NCBI GenBank assembly: GCA_050288105.1
Contig: JBNKDE010000004.1
Coordinates: 1 to 64,000, forward strand
Direction of reading: 5' to 3'
Length of the DNA stretch: 64,000 nt
Source: JACNJF01 sp050288105
GTDB lineage: Bacteria > Pseudomonadota > Gammaproteobacteria > GCA-001735895
The position numbers and the translations under genes were made by a program. Within the stretch, counting starts at the first letter, position 1, and every line of letters begins with the position of its first letter. Positions 43,368 through 52,595 of this stretch are shown here, in pieces. The notes beneath the pieces are model-generated. The model had not been told where the DNA came from. It did not search any database and was given only the letters and a program-made list of their open reading frames with translations.

Positions 43368-43799
43368 CTAGGGCCTTTTACACAGCGGGCGCTGATCCGG
43401 ATTCTCTACCGCATCGGCTATAGCATCCACCAGATTACCCAGCTCCTGATGCGAGATCACGGTCAATATACGATTCAACACATCAGGCTCGACCTCGGCC
43501 AGTACCGATCGCCCATCCATCAAGGTGACATTCAGGCCCACCCGGCTGGTTTCATTGTCTTCACTTTCTTCCGCCACCAGGTTTTCGCTTAACTCCATCA
43601 TCTCATCGTAGTAGTCCTCAATTTCTTCACTGATATCATCTTCAAGATTATCCTGAATATGTATCACAAAGCCTTCCACATCGGTTTCGTCAATGCCTTC
43701 TTTTAGCATTTCGATATTTTTCGACTGCAGAAATTGCTTAAACTGCTGATAGGGTTGCTGATGAAAAAAGATATATTCCAGAGTTAACTGCTCGTCCAT
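43368..43799 (-). CDS. Acidic protein of unknown function
   Basis: 143 residues, strongly acidic in the middle (DDISEEIEDYYDEMMELSENLVAEESEDNE) with helical N- and C-terminal parts. No family is recognised, and there are no membrane segments. The ATG has a GAGG 11 bases upstream. It is convergent with the M14 gene and divergent from hemB. Codon use and length suggest a real, conserved gene. Confidence 0.72.
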   Translation of the reverse strand: MDEQLTLEYIFFHQQPYQQFKQFLQSKNIEMLKEGIDETDVEGFVIHIQDNLEDDISEEIEDYYDEMMELSENLVAEESEDNETSRVGLNVTLMDGRSVLAEVEPDVLNRILTVISHQELGNLVDAIADAVENPDQRPLCKRP

Positions 43800-43919
43800 T
43801 TTGATGGCTGCCTCGGTAGATTTAATTCAATATGAGTTTATTTAAGAATGCTTATAAAAACCGCTGATTTTTTGTGTTATTTTATACAGTCTTTAGATTA
43901 ATCCAACCCGGAGTTGTTT

Positions 43920-44912
43920 GTGTCATCATATCCTTACCGCCGTCCTAGAAGAATGCGTAAAGATGTATTCAGTCGCCGACTGATGCGCGAGAACCAGCTC
44001 ACCACCAACGACCTGATTTATCCCGTCTTTGTGATTGAAGGAAATCAGCAGATCGAAGCGGTTCCCTCCATGCCGGGTGTAGAAAGAATGAGTATAGACC
44101 TGCTGGTAGCCGAAGCCATCAGCTGTTATCAGCTGGGGATTCCAGCTATGGCCATCTTTCCGGTCACCCCGCCCGAGGTCAAGTCTGAAGACGCGGCCGA
44201 AGCTTACAACCCGATCGGCCTCGCACAACGAGCAGTGCGTGCCATCAAGGAAAAAGTCCCAGAAATGGGTGTTATCACCGACGTTGCACTGGATCCTTTC
44301 ACCAGCCATGGCCAGGATGGTTTACTGGATGAGAGTGGTTATGTAGTCAATGATGAAACGGTTGAGGTACTGGTGAAGCAGGCGCTGTCGCATGCGCAGG
44401 CCGGTGCTGATATCGTAGCACCCTCGGATATGATGGATGGACGCATCGCAGCGATCCGTGAAGCGCTGGAAGAGGAAGGTTACCGGAACACCCGTATACT
44501 TGCCTACTCGGCAAAATATGCCTCCAGTTTTTATGGCCCCTTTCGTGATGCGGTGGGCTCAGCCGGAAACCTGGGTGGCGGCAATAAATATTCCTATCAG
44601 ATGGACCCTGCCAACAGTAACGAAGCCCTGCATGAAGTCGCTATGGATATCGATGAAGGTGCCGATATGGTCATGGTCAAACCCGGTATGCCCTATCTTG
44701 ATATTGTTAAAATGATCAAGGATGAGTTTAGATTCCCCACCTATGTTTATCATGTCAGTGGTGAATATGCGATGCTCAAAGCTGCCGGCCTGAACGGCTG
44801 GATAGATGAAAAAGCCTGTGTCATGGAAGCCCTGCTATCCATGAAAAGAGCCGGAGCTGATGGCATCCTGACTTATTATGCAAAAACAGTAGCAGAGTGG
44901 CTAAATAGCTAA
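43920..44912 (+). CDS. hemB: Delta-aminolevulinic acid dehydratase (porphobilinogen synthase)
   Basis: 330 residues; condenses two ALA to porphobilinogen. The two Schiff-base lysines are in SAKYASSFYGPFRDA (about 198) and MVKPGMPYLD (about 253). The zinc cysteines of the CxCxxxTxxGxxG site are replaced (DVALDPFTSHGQDG), which marks the magnesium-dependent type known from Pseudomonas. GTG 43920 is chosen: GGAG lies six bases upstream, and the frame start at 43914 has no such support. It precedes aroE by 6 bp. Confidence 0.97.
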   Translation: MSSYPYRRPRRMRKDVFSRRLMRENQLTTNDLIYPVFVIEGNQQIEAVPSMPGVERMSIDLLVAEAISCYQLGIPAMAIFPVTPPEVKSEDAAEAYNPIGLAQRAVRAIKEKVPEMGVITDVALDPFTSHGQDGLLDESGYVVNDETVEVLVKQALSHAQAGADIVAPSDMMDGRIAAIREALEEEGYRNTRILAYSAKYASSFYGPFRDAVGSAGNLGGGNKYSYQMDPANSNEALHEVAMDIDEGADMVMVKPGMPYLDIVKMIKDEFRFPTYVYHVSGEYAMLKAAGLNGWIDEKACVMEALLSMKRAGADGILTYYAKTVAEWLNS

Positions 44913-44918
44913 ACAGAC

Positions 44919-45746
44919 ATGGATCAATACGCAGTCGTTGGAAACCCGATTAATCACAGTCTGTCCCCGCAGATTCATACTCTATTTGCGGAAGAAACCG
45001 AACAGGAGATGAGCTACAGGGCTCTGCAGATAGAACCTGGTAGATTTGAAGAACAAATCAGAAAACTCCAGGCCGCAGGGTTTAGAGGACTGAATGTCAC
45101 CGTACCTTTTAAACAGGACGCCTGGGAAATAGCCGATATCATGAGCCCCAGGGCCAGGGATGCCGGCGCAGTAAATACCCTGATACTGCAAGCAGACGGC
45201 AAAATCGCTGGTGATAATACCGATGGTATAGGCCTGATTCGTGACCTTATTGTAAATCACCACGTATTGATCGAGCGCCGCAAAATTTTAATCCTCGGAG
45301 CCGGTGGTGCAGTACGTGGCGCGTTAGGACCGATACTGGCAAAAAAACCGGGGCTACTTACCATTGCCAATAGAACGCTTTCCAAAGCTGAAAAACTGGC
45401 AGCAGATTTCTACCACGTCTGGGATGTTCAGCCATCAACCTATGAAGCGCTCGGAAACCAGACCTACGATCTGATTATCAACGGAACCTCCACCGGCCTG
45501 ACTGGAGAAATCCCTCCTATTCCTGATTCGATTCTGGGACCCAATTCAGTGTGTTATGACATGATGTACAACGTGCTGCAGGACACCGCTTTTGTCAAAT
45601 GGGCGAAGGATAGAGGCGCCTTACGAGCATTCGACGGCCTCGGCATGTTGGTCGAACAGGCCGCAGAAGCCTTTTTTGTCTGGCGCGGGAAAAGACCCCA
45701 GACCGCCATAGTCATTCAGATGTTACGCGAATCTGATAAAACCTGA
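44919..45746 (+). CDS. aroE: Shikimate dehydrogenase
   Basis: 275 residues; reduces 3-dehydroshikimate with NADPH. The N-terminal substrate site NPINHSLSPQIH, catalytic Lys in NVTVPFKQDA, Asp in NTDGIGL, and the nucleotide loop LGAGGAVRG are visible, followed by the NADP-type NRTLSKAEKL. It follows hemB closely, so the two are likely co-transcribed, joining haem and aromatic synthesis by position only. Confidence 0.97.
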   Translation: MDQYAVVGNPINHSLSPQIHTLFAEETEQEMSYRALQIEPGRFEEQIRKLQAAGFRGLNVTVPFKQDAWEIADIMSPRARDAGAVNTLILQADGKIAGDNTDGIGLIRDLIVNHHVLIERRKILILGAGGAVRGALGPILAKKPGLLTIANRTLSKAEKLAADFYHVWDVQPSTYEALGNQTYDLIINGTSTGLTGEIPPIPDSILGPNSVCYDMMYNVLQDTAFVKWAKDRGALRAFDGLGMLVEQAAEAFFVWRGKRPQTAIVIQMLRESDKT

Positions 45747-45825
45747 TTTAACCTGGCTTTCGATGATACAGATCATCCCTTTGCTGCGACACGAGTTCTA
45801 AGCTAGTACTAAATGCAGTCAATTC

Positions 45826-45851
45826 GATAATACCCATCATGGGTTATCATC
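45826..45851. promoter_or_regulatory. Imperfect palindrome before the DksA-like gene
   Basis: ACCCAT-C-ATGGGT at the centre (45832-45844) is flanked by GATAAT and TTATCATC, giving an imperfect 26-bp dyad 20 bp before the start codon. A dyad with a one-base centre suits a protein dimer better than an RNA hairpin. No regulator is assigned. Confidence 0.3.
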
Positions 45852-45870
45852 GAGAACAGGAAGGTGTGAT

Positions 45871-46203
45871 ATGAAAGATCTCGACTATTTCAGAAATCGT
45901 TTACTCTCCCTTAAACAACAGCACAGCCAGAGAATTCACTCTATTGATAAGGATATCCGCCACGACGGGATGTCTGCGGACTGGGCAGAACAGGCCGCAG
46001 AACGAGAAAATGACGAAGTGCTTGAATCCCTGGGAATCGCTTCAGAAGAAGAATTACTGCAAATCAACGCAGCACTCGCTCGAATAGAGTCCGGAGAATA
46101 CTTTTTCTGCAGCCAGTGCGGACAGCAAATACCCACGGCCAGACTGGAGCTTATACCCTTTTGTAGCACCTGTGTGAACTGTGCCGAAAAGTTGGAAGGC
46201 TAG
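45871..46203 (+). CDS. DksA/TraR-type C4 zinc-finger protein
   Basis: 110 residues: a coiled-coil N-terminal half with the Asp/Glu-rich tip (SADWAEQAAERENDEV) and a C4 finger CSQCG...CSTCVNC near 86-106. It is shorter than DksA (about 150 residues) and resembles the TraR/YbiI-like group. Such proteins enter the RNA polymerase secondary channel. AGGAAGG lies seven to ten bases upstream. Whether it acts with ppGpp is not predictable. Confidence 0.88.
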   Translation: MKDLDYFRNRLLSLKQQHSQRIHSIDKDIRHDGMSADWAEQAAERENDEVLESLGIASEEELLQINAALARIESGEYFFCSQCGQQIPTARLELIPFCSTCVNCAEKLEG

Positions 46204-46292
46204 GACTCACTACCCCTGATTTTTAACCACAACCCTCCGCGCTGGCATCATTTTTCCTCACGCAGTGGTAATCGAATTAGGATTAACAGGTG

Positions 46293-46883
46293 CTAGTCAG
46301 CGAGTGTCAGACCAGAGGTGTCTGGCGGGGGTGGTGCGGGCTGTTTTTCAGCGCTGGACAAAGGGCTACCTACTGGGGCGACATCAAAACCCGTGGTATC
46401 AATATTGGGTACAGGATGCTCCCGAATCTGGTGCTGCATCATGCTTCCTACTGGCGCAACGTCGGCAGCAAGGTCAGGAATATCATCGCCTTTTATGCCT
46501 AATGGTTCGGTAAGCAGCGCCTGTGGAATCTCGTCAGACTCCGGATAACGACTGACGTATTCCTCGGTAATTGCTGCAGGAGCAGCTGCCTGGACAGCCG
46601 CAGGGGTTGGGGTTGCTGCTGGAGCCGCAGGGGTAGCGTTTTGTTCTGAAGCAATTGCAACCACTTCACAGATTGCGCCAACCTTTTCAAATGCGCCACG
46701 ATACTTTGCCGCCGTAGCCGCATCCACTGATCGCTTGATGATCATGCGCTTGCCAGAAAATAGTTGCTCTATCCTGGCCGCATCGGCCTTGAAGATTTTT
46801 GCAACATGCAGCTTCACCGTTTCCAGCTCCGCGCCTGCTGCAATCTGCCCGCTAAATGCGATTTCAAAAAGTTGCTCGCTCAC
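46293..46883 (-). CDS. Protein of unknown function with Ala/Pro-rich linker and short C-terminal repeats
   Basis: 196 residues from GTG 46883, which follows AGGAG at eight bases. The N-terminal 80 residues form a compact domain (LETVKLHVAKIFKADAARIEQLFSGKRMIIKR). Then comes an Ala/Pro linker (about 83-108) and a tail where VAPVGS occurs twice (near 141-146 and 169-174) in similar surroundings. No signal peptide. The N-terminal domain pattern is one I associate with unnamed gammaproteobacterial proteins; no function is known to me. It lies between the DksA-like gene and bioF. Confidence 0.75.
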   Translation of the reverse strand: MSEQLFEIAFSGQIAAGAELETVKLHVAKIFKADAARIEQLFSGKRMIIKRSVDAATAAKYRGAFEKVGAICEVVAIASEQNATPAAPAATPTPAAVQAAAPAAITEEYVSRYPESDEIPQALLTEPLGIKGDDIPDLAADVAPVGSMMQHQIREHPVPNIDTTGFDVAPVGSPLSSAEKQPAPPPPDTSGLTLAD

Positions 46884-46947
46884 ACCGCCTGCTCCTGATT
46901 TTTTTCTAATTATAGCCTATTCAGCGTGAAGCGAAATTTAAAAGGGC

Positions 46948-48114
46948 CTATGTGGTGAGCAAAGCGGATAAGGTATCCAGCAATCGATCGATGTGAGCGA
47001 ATTCATGCATTGCACTCAGCGTGATACGCAGGCGAGCACTACCATCAGGAACCGTAGGTGGGCGAATCGCTGCAACGTGTAAACCCCGCTCAAATAGTTG
47101 CTGACTCACGCGCAGGCAGGCGTGGTTGTCACCAATCACCACAGGCTGTATAGCAGTATCGGAGGGCATTAATGCGATACCCAGCGTTGCCGCCTGCTGT
47201 TTAAAGTATTCAATATTGTGTTGCAGTTTTTCTCTACGCCAGTTTTCATGCTGTATTAGCTCAATACTTTGCATCACGGCGGCGGCTATCGCCGGTGGCG
47301 TAGCGGTGGTAAAGATATAACTGCGCGCACGCTGAATCAGGGTTTCGATCAGTAGCTCACTACCCGCCACAAATGCGCCGCTTACGCCGGCAGCCTTACC
47401 CAGGGTGGCCATTAGCACCGGCACCTGCTGCTGTGTCATGCCGGTGCCTTCGCATAGACCGGCACCCGTTTTGCCCAACACGCCAAAGCCATGTGCATCA
47501 TCAATCATCAGCCAGCTGTCACTTTGTGCAGCCAGTAGCGACATCTGCTTAATATCTGCACAATCACCATCCATGCTAAAAACCGCATCAGTCATAATCA
47601 GGCGACGCGCATCGGGCTGGTCATGCTGAGCCTGTTGTAGCTGCCGCTGAAGCTGGGCCAGATCATTATGCGCATAGCGCAGGAATTTTGCGTGTGAGAG
47701 TTGTGCCGAATCGATTAGAGAGGCGTGATTAAGCTTATCCTGAAACACATAGTCATGCCGAGATACTAATGCCGAAGTGATCGCCAGATTGGCCATATAG
47801 CCAGTGCTGAATAGCAGGGCGCGCTCTCGCCCGGTAAAATCTGCCAGTTTCTGTTCACAATCATGATGCAGCTGGCTATGTCCATTCACTAGGTGCGCTG
47901 AGCCACTACCCACACCAAACTGTTCAGTAGCCCTGATAAAAGCCTGCTTAATATCAGCATGATTAGCCAGCCCCAGATAATCGTTACTGCAAAAGGAGAG
48001 TAAGGTTTTACCATCAATACGGCTTTCAACCGACTGTGCGGCCTGCATGACCAGACGGCGACGATACAGTCCCTGCGACTTGCGCAGCTGCAGGTCTGCC
48101 TTCAGCCTATGCAT
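46948..48114 (-). CDS. bioF: 8-amino-7-oxononanoate synthase
   Basis: 388-residue PLP enzyme joining pimeloyl-ACP (or -CoA) and alanine in biotin synthesis. The N-terminal CSNDYLGLA motif, GSGSAHLVNGH, and the PLP lysine in TLGKAAGVSGAF (near 239) are present. It follows bioB by 15 bp. bioH/bioC/bioD are not in view and may be elsewhere or beyond. Confidence 0.97.
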   Translation of the reverse strand: MHRLKADLQLRKSQGLYRRRLVMQAAQSVESRIDGKTLLSFCSNDYLGLANHADIKQAFIRATEQFGVGSGSAHLVNGHSQLHHDCEQKLADFTGRERALLFSTGYMANLAITSALVSRHDYVFQDKLNHASLIDSAQLSHAKFLRYAHNDLAQLQRQLQQAQHDQPDARRLIMTDAVFSMDGDCADIKQMSLLAAQSDSWLMIDDAHGFGVLGKTGAGLCEGTGMTQQQVPVLMATLGKAAGVSGAFVAGSELLIETLIQRARSYIFTTATPPAIAAAVMQSIELIQHENWRREKLQHNIEYFKQQAATLGIALMPSDTAIQPVVIGDNHACLRVSQQLFERGLHVAAIRPPTVPDGSARLRITLSAMHEFAHIDRLLDTLSALLTT

Positions 48115-48129
48115 GACCGGTGATCCGCA

Positions 48130-49110
48130 TCAGGCGGCTGACTGTTCAGTCTCGCGCAGCGCCTGTGGTTTGATACCCAAACGATCAAATAGCTCAAGAT
48201 CCCTGTTCTCGGATGGGTTTTCAGTGGTGAGTAATTTCTCTCCATAAAATATGGAGTTGGCACCCGCAAAGAAACACATAGCCTGCATTTCATCACTCAT
48301 GTCATTACGCCCCGCAGACAGGCGCACTGCAGATTTAGGCATCAGGATTCTTGCAACCGCAACCGTTCTGATAAAAATCAACGGATCCAGCGTATCAATC
48401 CCATACAGTGGGGTGTTCTTGACCTGAACCAGCAGGTTGATGGGCACTGATTCCGGGTGGCGTGGCATATTCGCCAGCTGCTGCAACAGGCTTGCGCGAT
48501 CCTCGTCATCTTCACCCATGCCAACGATTCCACCGCTACAGACATTGATGTTTTCATCCTGCACATGCTTAAGCGTATCCAGACGATCCTGGTAGGTGCG
48601 GGTGGTGATAATCTCCCCATAAAATTCGGGCGAGGTATCCAGGTTATGATTGTAGTAATCCAGCCCCGCCTGTTTCAGTCTAGCTGTCTGCTGTTTGGTC
48701 AGCATGCCCAGCGTCACACAGGTTTCCATGCCCAGATCCTTGACAACAGAGATCATTTCAATCACCGAATCCAGGTTTCTGTCGGTGGGATTACGCCAGG
48801 CAGCGCCCATGCAGAATCGCGTGGCACCATTTTTCTTCGCTGTTAAAGCCGCCTGTTTAACCTCTTCCAGTGCCAGTAAACGCTCTTTTTCCAGCTCGGT
48901 ATCGTGTTTCGCACTTTGCGGGCAATAGGAGCAGTCTTCCGGGCAGGCGCCGGTTTTGATACTCAACAGGGAACTGATCTGTACACTATTTGGATCAAAA
49001 TTCTGCCTGTGTACCGTATGTGCCTGAAACAATAAATCATTGAAAGGCTGGTCAAAAAGTGCTTTGATTTCAGGCAGGGTCCAGTCGTGGCGCAGTGGGG
49101 TATCAGTCAT
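48130..49110 (-). CDS. bioB: Biotin synthase
   Basis: 326-residue radical-SAM enzyme inserting sulfur into dethiobiotin. The SAM cluster motif CPEDCSYC and the following PQSAKH are intact; the [2Fe-2S] site residues include the Cys of NVCSGGIVGMGE, and RLSAGR late in the chain. Leading gene of bioBF and divergent from comF with 57 bp between; I could not find a BirA-type operator there. Confidence 0.97.
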   Translation of the reverse strand: MTDTPLRHDWTLPEIKALFDQPFNDLLFQAHTVHRQNFDPNSVQISSLLSIKTGACPEDCSYCPQSAKHDTELEKERLLALEEVKQAALTAKKNGATRFCMGAAWRNPTDRNLDSVIEMISVVKDLGMETCVTLGMLTKQQTARLKQAGLDYYNHNLDTSPEFYGEIITTRTYQDRLDTLKHVQDENINVCSGGIVGMGEDDEDRASLLQQLANMPRHPESVPINLLVQVKNTPLYGIDTLDPLIFIRTVAVARILMPKSAVRLSAGRNDMSDEMQAMCFFAGANSIFYGEKLLTTENPSENRDLELFDRLGIKPQALRETEQSAA

Positions 49111-49167
49111 CAGACAAGCCGGCTATTTAAAAGGCCCACCAGTCTATTCAAAGCCATGGATTAGTCA

Positions 49168-49878
49168 ATGTCAGGAAGACATATATATCTCAATATCAGG
49201 CATAAAATACGCCACATTCTAAATCCTGCCCTGTGCCAGATTTGCGCGGTGGGTATTCATTCTGACAGCTACTATTGCAGGCATTGCTGGTCCGAATTTG
49301 TTCAAGTCGAGCACGCCTGCCAGCTTTGCGGGCTGCCCAATCATAGTGCGGGTGCAATATGCCCGGTTTGCCTGCTGCACCCGCCCCCCTGGCAACGCAT
49401 GCTGGCACCACTGGTGTACAGTGGACCTACGCGTGATGAAATCCACCGCCTGAAGTACCAGCGGCATATCGAAGTTGCCGAGGGCATGCTTGGCGAGTTG
49501 TTAGGGCAGTTTATGCCACAGGCTCAGCGGGTACTGTTACCCGTCCCATTACATAAAACACGTTTACTGGAACGCGGATTCAATCAGTCAGAAGAAATTG
49601 CCCGTGTACTATCCGAGCGACTGCAAATACCAATGGATAGAAACAGCCTGAAACGTATTCGCGCAACCCAGCCACAGGCAGGTCTGAGTCCTTCAAAACG
49701 GCGCAGTAATATCCGAAAAGCTTTTCAATACCAGCCGCAAAAACACTATCAATCGGTAGCAATCGTTGATGATGTGATCACCAGCGGCAGTACCATGAGT
49801 GAAATTTGCCGCTTATTACAGCGCAAAGGGGTACAGGATATCCAGGTCTGGAGCCTGGCGCGGGCGCTCAAGAATTAG
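49168..49878 (+). CDS. comF: ComF-family phosphoribosyltransferase-like protein
   Basis: 236 residues: an N-terminal double zinc ribbon (CQICAV, YYCRHCW, CQLCGL, CPVCLL) and a phosphoribosyltransferase fold with the PRPP loop VAIVDDVITSGSTM near 194-207. ComF family members are needed for DNA uptake in naturally competent bacteria; in many gammaproteobacteria (GntX) the gene is simply present next to bioB, as here. ATG 49168. Confidence 0.94.
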   Translation: MSGRHIYLNIRHKIRHILNPALCQICAVGIHSDSYYCRHCWSEFVQVEHACQLCGLPNHSAGAICPVCLLHPPPWQRMLAPLVYSGPTRDEIHRLKYQRHIEVAEGMLGELLGQFMPQAQRVLLPVPLHKTRLLERGFNQSEEIARVLSERLQIPMDRNSLKRIRATQPQAGLSPSKRRSNIRKAFQYQPQKHYQSVAIVDDVITSGSTMSEICRLLQRKGVQDIQVWSLARALKN

Positions 49879-49893
49879 CTGCGGGCAGGATCT

Positions 49894-51546
49894 TTACACA
49901 CGGAACTTTTCCACCAACGCCTGTAGTTCACTCGCAATATGCGTCAATTCAGTACCAGCCTGGTAGGTTTGATTCACCGTTGCTGCATTATTCTGTGCCA
50001 TTTCGCTGATCCTGACGACATTTTCATCCATGTTTTCAACCACCGCATTCTGCTCCTCAGTGGCGGCAGCAATTTGCCCGGTCATCATATTGATACGAGA
50101 CACCGACTCAGCTATGGTGGTTAAGGATGCGCCGGCCAAAGCGGCCTGATCGACTACTGACAATGTTTTGTCCCGACTTTGTTCCATTGCTTTTACCGAT
50201 TCACGTGCACCAATTTGAAGTTTGTCGATAATATTATTGATCTCTTCGGTGGAATCCTGGGTGCGTCCAGCGAGGGTTCTTACCTCGTCTGCAACTACTG
50301 CAAAGCCACGCCCCTGTTCACCCGCTCTGGCTGCCTCAATCGCTGCATTTAGCGCCAGCAGGTTAGTTTGTTCAGCGATGCCTTTAATCACATCCAGCAC
50401 GGTATTGATGTTTTCACTATCGCGCTCAACATTCTGAATCAGCAAAGAGGTTTGCTCCGTCAACTCAGACAACTGCTGTATGCCCTGAATCGAATCCTGT
50501 ACCAGTTTACTGCCCTTTTCGGTTTCAGAATTCGCGCCATTGGCAGCATTTGCGGCATCGGTAATACTCCTCAATATATCGCTCACGGATGCCGTCAGGT
50601 CTTTCATGGCTGAAGAAATCTGCTCGGTTTCCTGATGTTGATGCTGAATATTCTCGTTGGTTTTCATCATCACCGTAGAGACTTGCTGTGACATCGCAGA
50701 TAACTGCTGGGTGGTACTGCCGATTTTAGAAATCATTTCCAGCAGTCTTTGCTGCATTGCTTTTAATGCGCGCATCAACTCGCCGAATTCATCTTCACGA
50801 GTCACATCGATGGTTGAAGTCAGATCACCTTCAGCCACCAGATTTAATTGTTTTAATACTGTAGGCAGACAGGACAGTATGCGCGACATAATGAGATACA
50901 CCATTGCCACCCCAACCAGAATCATTACCGACCCAATGATCACTGAAGTGAGCAAGTCCGAGGTCAGTTTCTGCTGATCGGCAAGGACGCCGGCTGTTTC
51001 CTGCTCCACCTCAGTCAGTAAACGGTCCACTTCTTCCGACATTCTGGCCGCAACTTCATCAAATGCTGCCATCATTTTATTTCCGCCCGATGGACCCTCA
51101 TCGATGTAGGACTGTGCCATTTTCTTACCGGTTTGGTAGTAAGCATCAAATACCGGCTTCATGGCCTGGTACCTGCCTGCCCGCGCTTCATCCAGGGTGG
51201 ATAGCTTATCGATCAGGCTATTGAAGCTCTGGGCGTTATTCTCCGCCTCATCGAAACCATCATTCAGGCCATCCTGAGCTCTGGTCGCGCTGATATCGGT
51301 CAGCCACTGCTGTACCTGTACAACAGCCAGTTTCAGGCGGTGCGCGCTATTCAGTATCGGGATATGTCGCTCGGTAAGCGCAATTGACTGGCTATCGATC
51401 TTCATACTGTCGGACACAATCATGCCCCCTTCAGCGATGACCAGCAAAGTGAGTACCAGGGTTAACAGTAAGAAACGCGTAGATAATTTAGCTTTTTTAA
51501 ATAGGGTCATAGATGTGCACGATGAATTTATAGTTTTTGATTCCAT
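49894..51546 (-). CDS. Transmembrane methyl-accepting chemotaxis protein
   Basis: 550 residues from the first ATG; ATG at 51510 (MTLFKKAKLSTRF) is an equally good or better start, as neither has a clear ribosome site. Helix 1 at about 24-46, a four-helix-bundle periplasmic sensor to about 205, helix 2 to about 226, HAMP, then the long signalling hairpin with IAEQTNLLALNAAIEAARAGEQGRGFAVVADEVR as its tip. No C-terminal pentapeptide tether is seen. Convergent with comF, 15 bp between stops. The ligand is unknown. Confidence 0.92.
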   Translation of the reverse strand: MESKTINSSCTSMTLFKKAKLSTRFLLLTLVLTLLVIAEGGMIVSDSMKIDSQSIALTERHIPILNSAHRLKLAVVQVQQWLTDISATRAQDGLNDGFDEAENNAQSFNSLIDKLSTLDEARAGRYQAMKPVFDAYYQTGKKMAQSYIDEGPSGGNKMMAAFDEVAARMSEEVDRLLTEVEQETAGVLADQQKLTSDLLTSVIIGSVMILVGVAMVYLIMSRILSCLPTVLKQLNLVAEGDLTSTIDVTREDEFGELMRALKAMQQRLLEMISKIGSTTQQLSAMSQQVSTVMMKTNENIQHQHQETEQISSAMKDLTASVSDILRSITDAANAANGANSETEKGSKLVQDSIQGIQQLSELTEQTSLLIQNVERDSENINTVLDVIKGIAEQTNLLALNAAIEAARAGEQGRGFAVVADEVRTLAGRTQDSTEEINNIIDKLQIGARESVKAMEQSRDKTLSVVDQAALAGASLTTIAESVSRINMMTGQIAAATEEQNAVVENMDENVVRISEMAQNNAATVNQTYQAGTELTHIASELQALVEKFRV

Positions 51547-51662
51547 ACACAGGCCGCAGGCCTGCTGCGTGCATGGTTTTTCCGTTTTTTTATTTAACAG
51601 TAGCAGAGTTTTTAGAATATATCGGGAAAATTAGCGAGATCTTTAGCGTTTAAGGGGCATCA

Positions 51663-52532
51663 TCAGGACAAATAGTAATGCGCCATAATGCCGTAGAACA
51701 CGACCGCGCCCACCCAATGATTATGCAGAAAGGCATGGAAACAGTATTCAGGTATTCGATAGTGGATCATTGCCTGCTCGTAAGCGAGCAGAATAGATGC
51801 AGCAACCAGGCTAAAGAAATAAACACTGCTAAATTCAAGATCAATACCGATTAACCACATAGTCAGGATAAACAGGAACTGCAATATGGCGATAACAAAT
51901 TTATCCGCATCGCCAAATAGAATAGCAGTGGACTTTACCCCTATCTTTAAATCATCTTCACGATCTGCCATTGCGTACATCGTGTCATAGGCGACTGTCC
52001 ATAGCAGGTTGGCCGTATACAGCAACCAGGTGATACTGTTCACCTCACCAGTCTGAGCGGCCCAGGCCATAGGTACACCCCAGCCAAATGCAGCACCCAG
52101 ATGCACCTGAGGTAGATAATGGTAACGTTTCATAAACGGATAACTGGCAGCCAGCAACACCCCGCCTATGGAGAGATAAATGGTAAAGGTATTAAGGGTC
52201 AGTACCAGTAGAAATGACAGCAACGCGAGTACCACGAAAACCCACATGGCTTCTTTGGCATTGATCTTCCCGGCGGTTAAAGGGCGTTCACGGGTGCGCG
52301 TCACATGCAGGTCTATATGACGATCTGCAAAATCATTCACCGCACAACCAGCAGAGCGCATCAGCAATACGCCAGCCACAAACACAAACAACACCCACAG
52401 ATCCGGCCCACCCTCAGACGCCATAGCAAGCGACCACAGCGTTGGCCATAACAGCAGATAGCTCCCAATGGGGCGATCCAGACGAACCAACTGGGCGTAG
52501 AGTTTTAATTTTTGCAGGATATGCGGCGGCAT
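51663..52532 (-). CDS. ubiA: 4-hydroxybenzoate octaprenyltransferase
   Basis: 289-residue polytopic membrane prenyltransferase of ubiquinone synthesis. The two Asp-rich metal sites are NDFADRHID and the later YAMADREDD, and RLDRPIGSYLLLWPTLW opens the protein as in E. coli UbiA. ubiC is not adjacent. Presence implies ubiquinone-based respiration. Divergent from the carbonic-anhydrase-like gene. Confidence 0.96.
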   Translation of the reverse strand: MPPHILQKLKLYAQLVRLDRPIGSYLLLWPTLWSLAMASEGGPDLWVLFVFVAGVLLMRSAGCAVNDFADRHIDLHVTRTRERPLTAGKINAKEAMWVFVVLALLSFLLVLTLNTFTIYLSIGGVLLAASYPFMKRYHYLPQVHLGAAFGWGVPMAWAAQTGEVNSITWLLYTANLLWTVAYDTMYAMADREDDLKIGVKSTAILFGDADKFVIAILQFLFILTMWLIGIDLEFSSVYFFSLVAASILLAYEQAMIHYRIPEYCFHAFLHNHWVGAVVFYGIMAHYYLS

Positions 52533-52595
52533 GGCGGGTGATTAAGCTTTACAAGTTAGTTACACTAGCTGCTGATTTTAACACAGGGCTTAGTA

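Noticed and set aside
49111..49167. A BirA operator between bioB and comF
   Set aside because: No TTGTNAACC/GGTTNACAA-type dyad is visible in the 57 bp.
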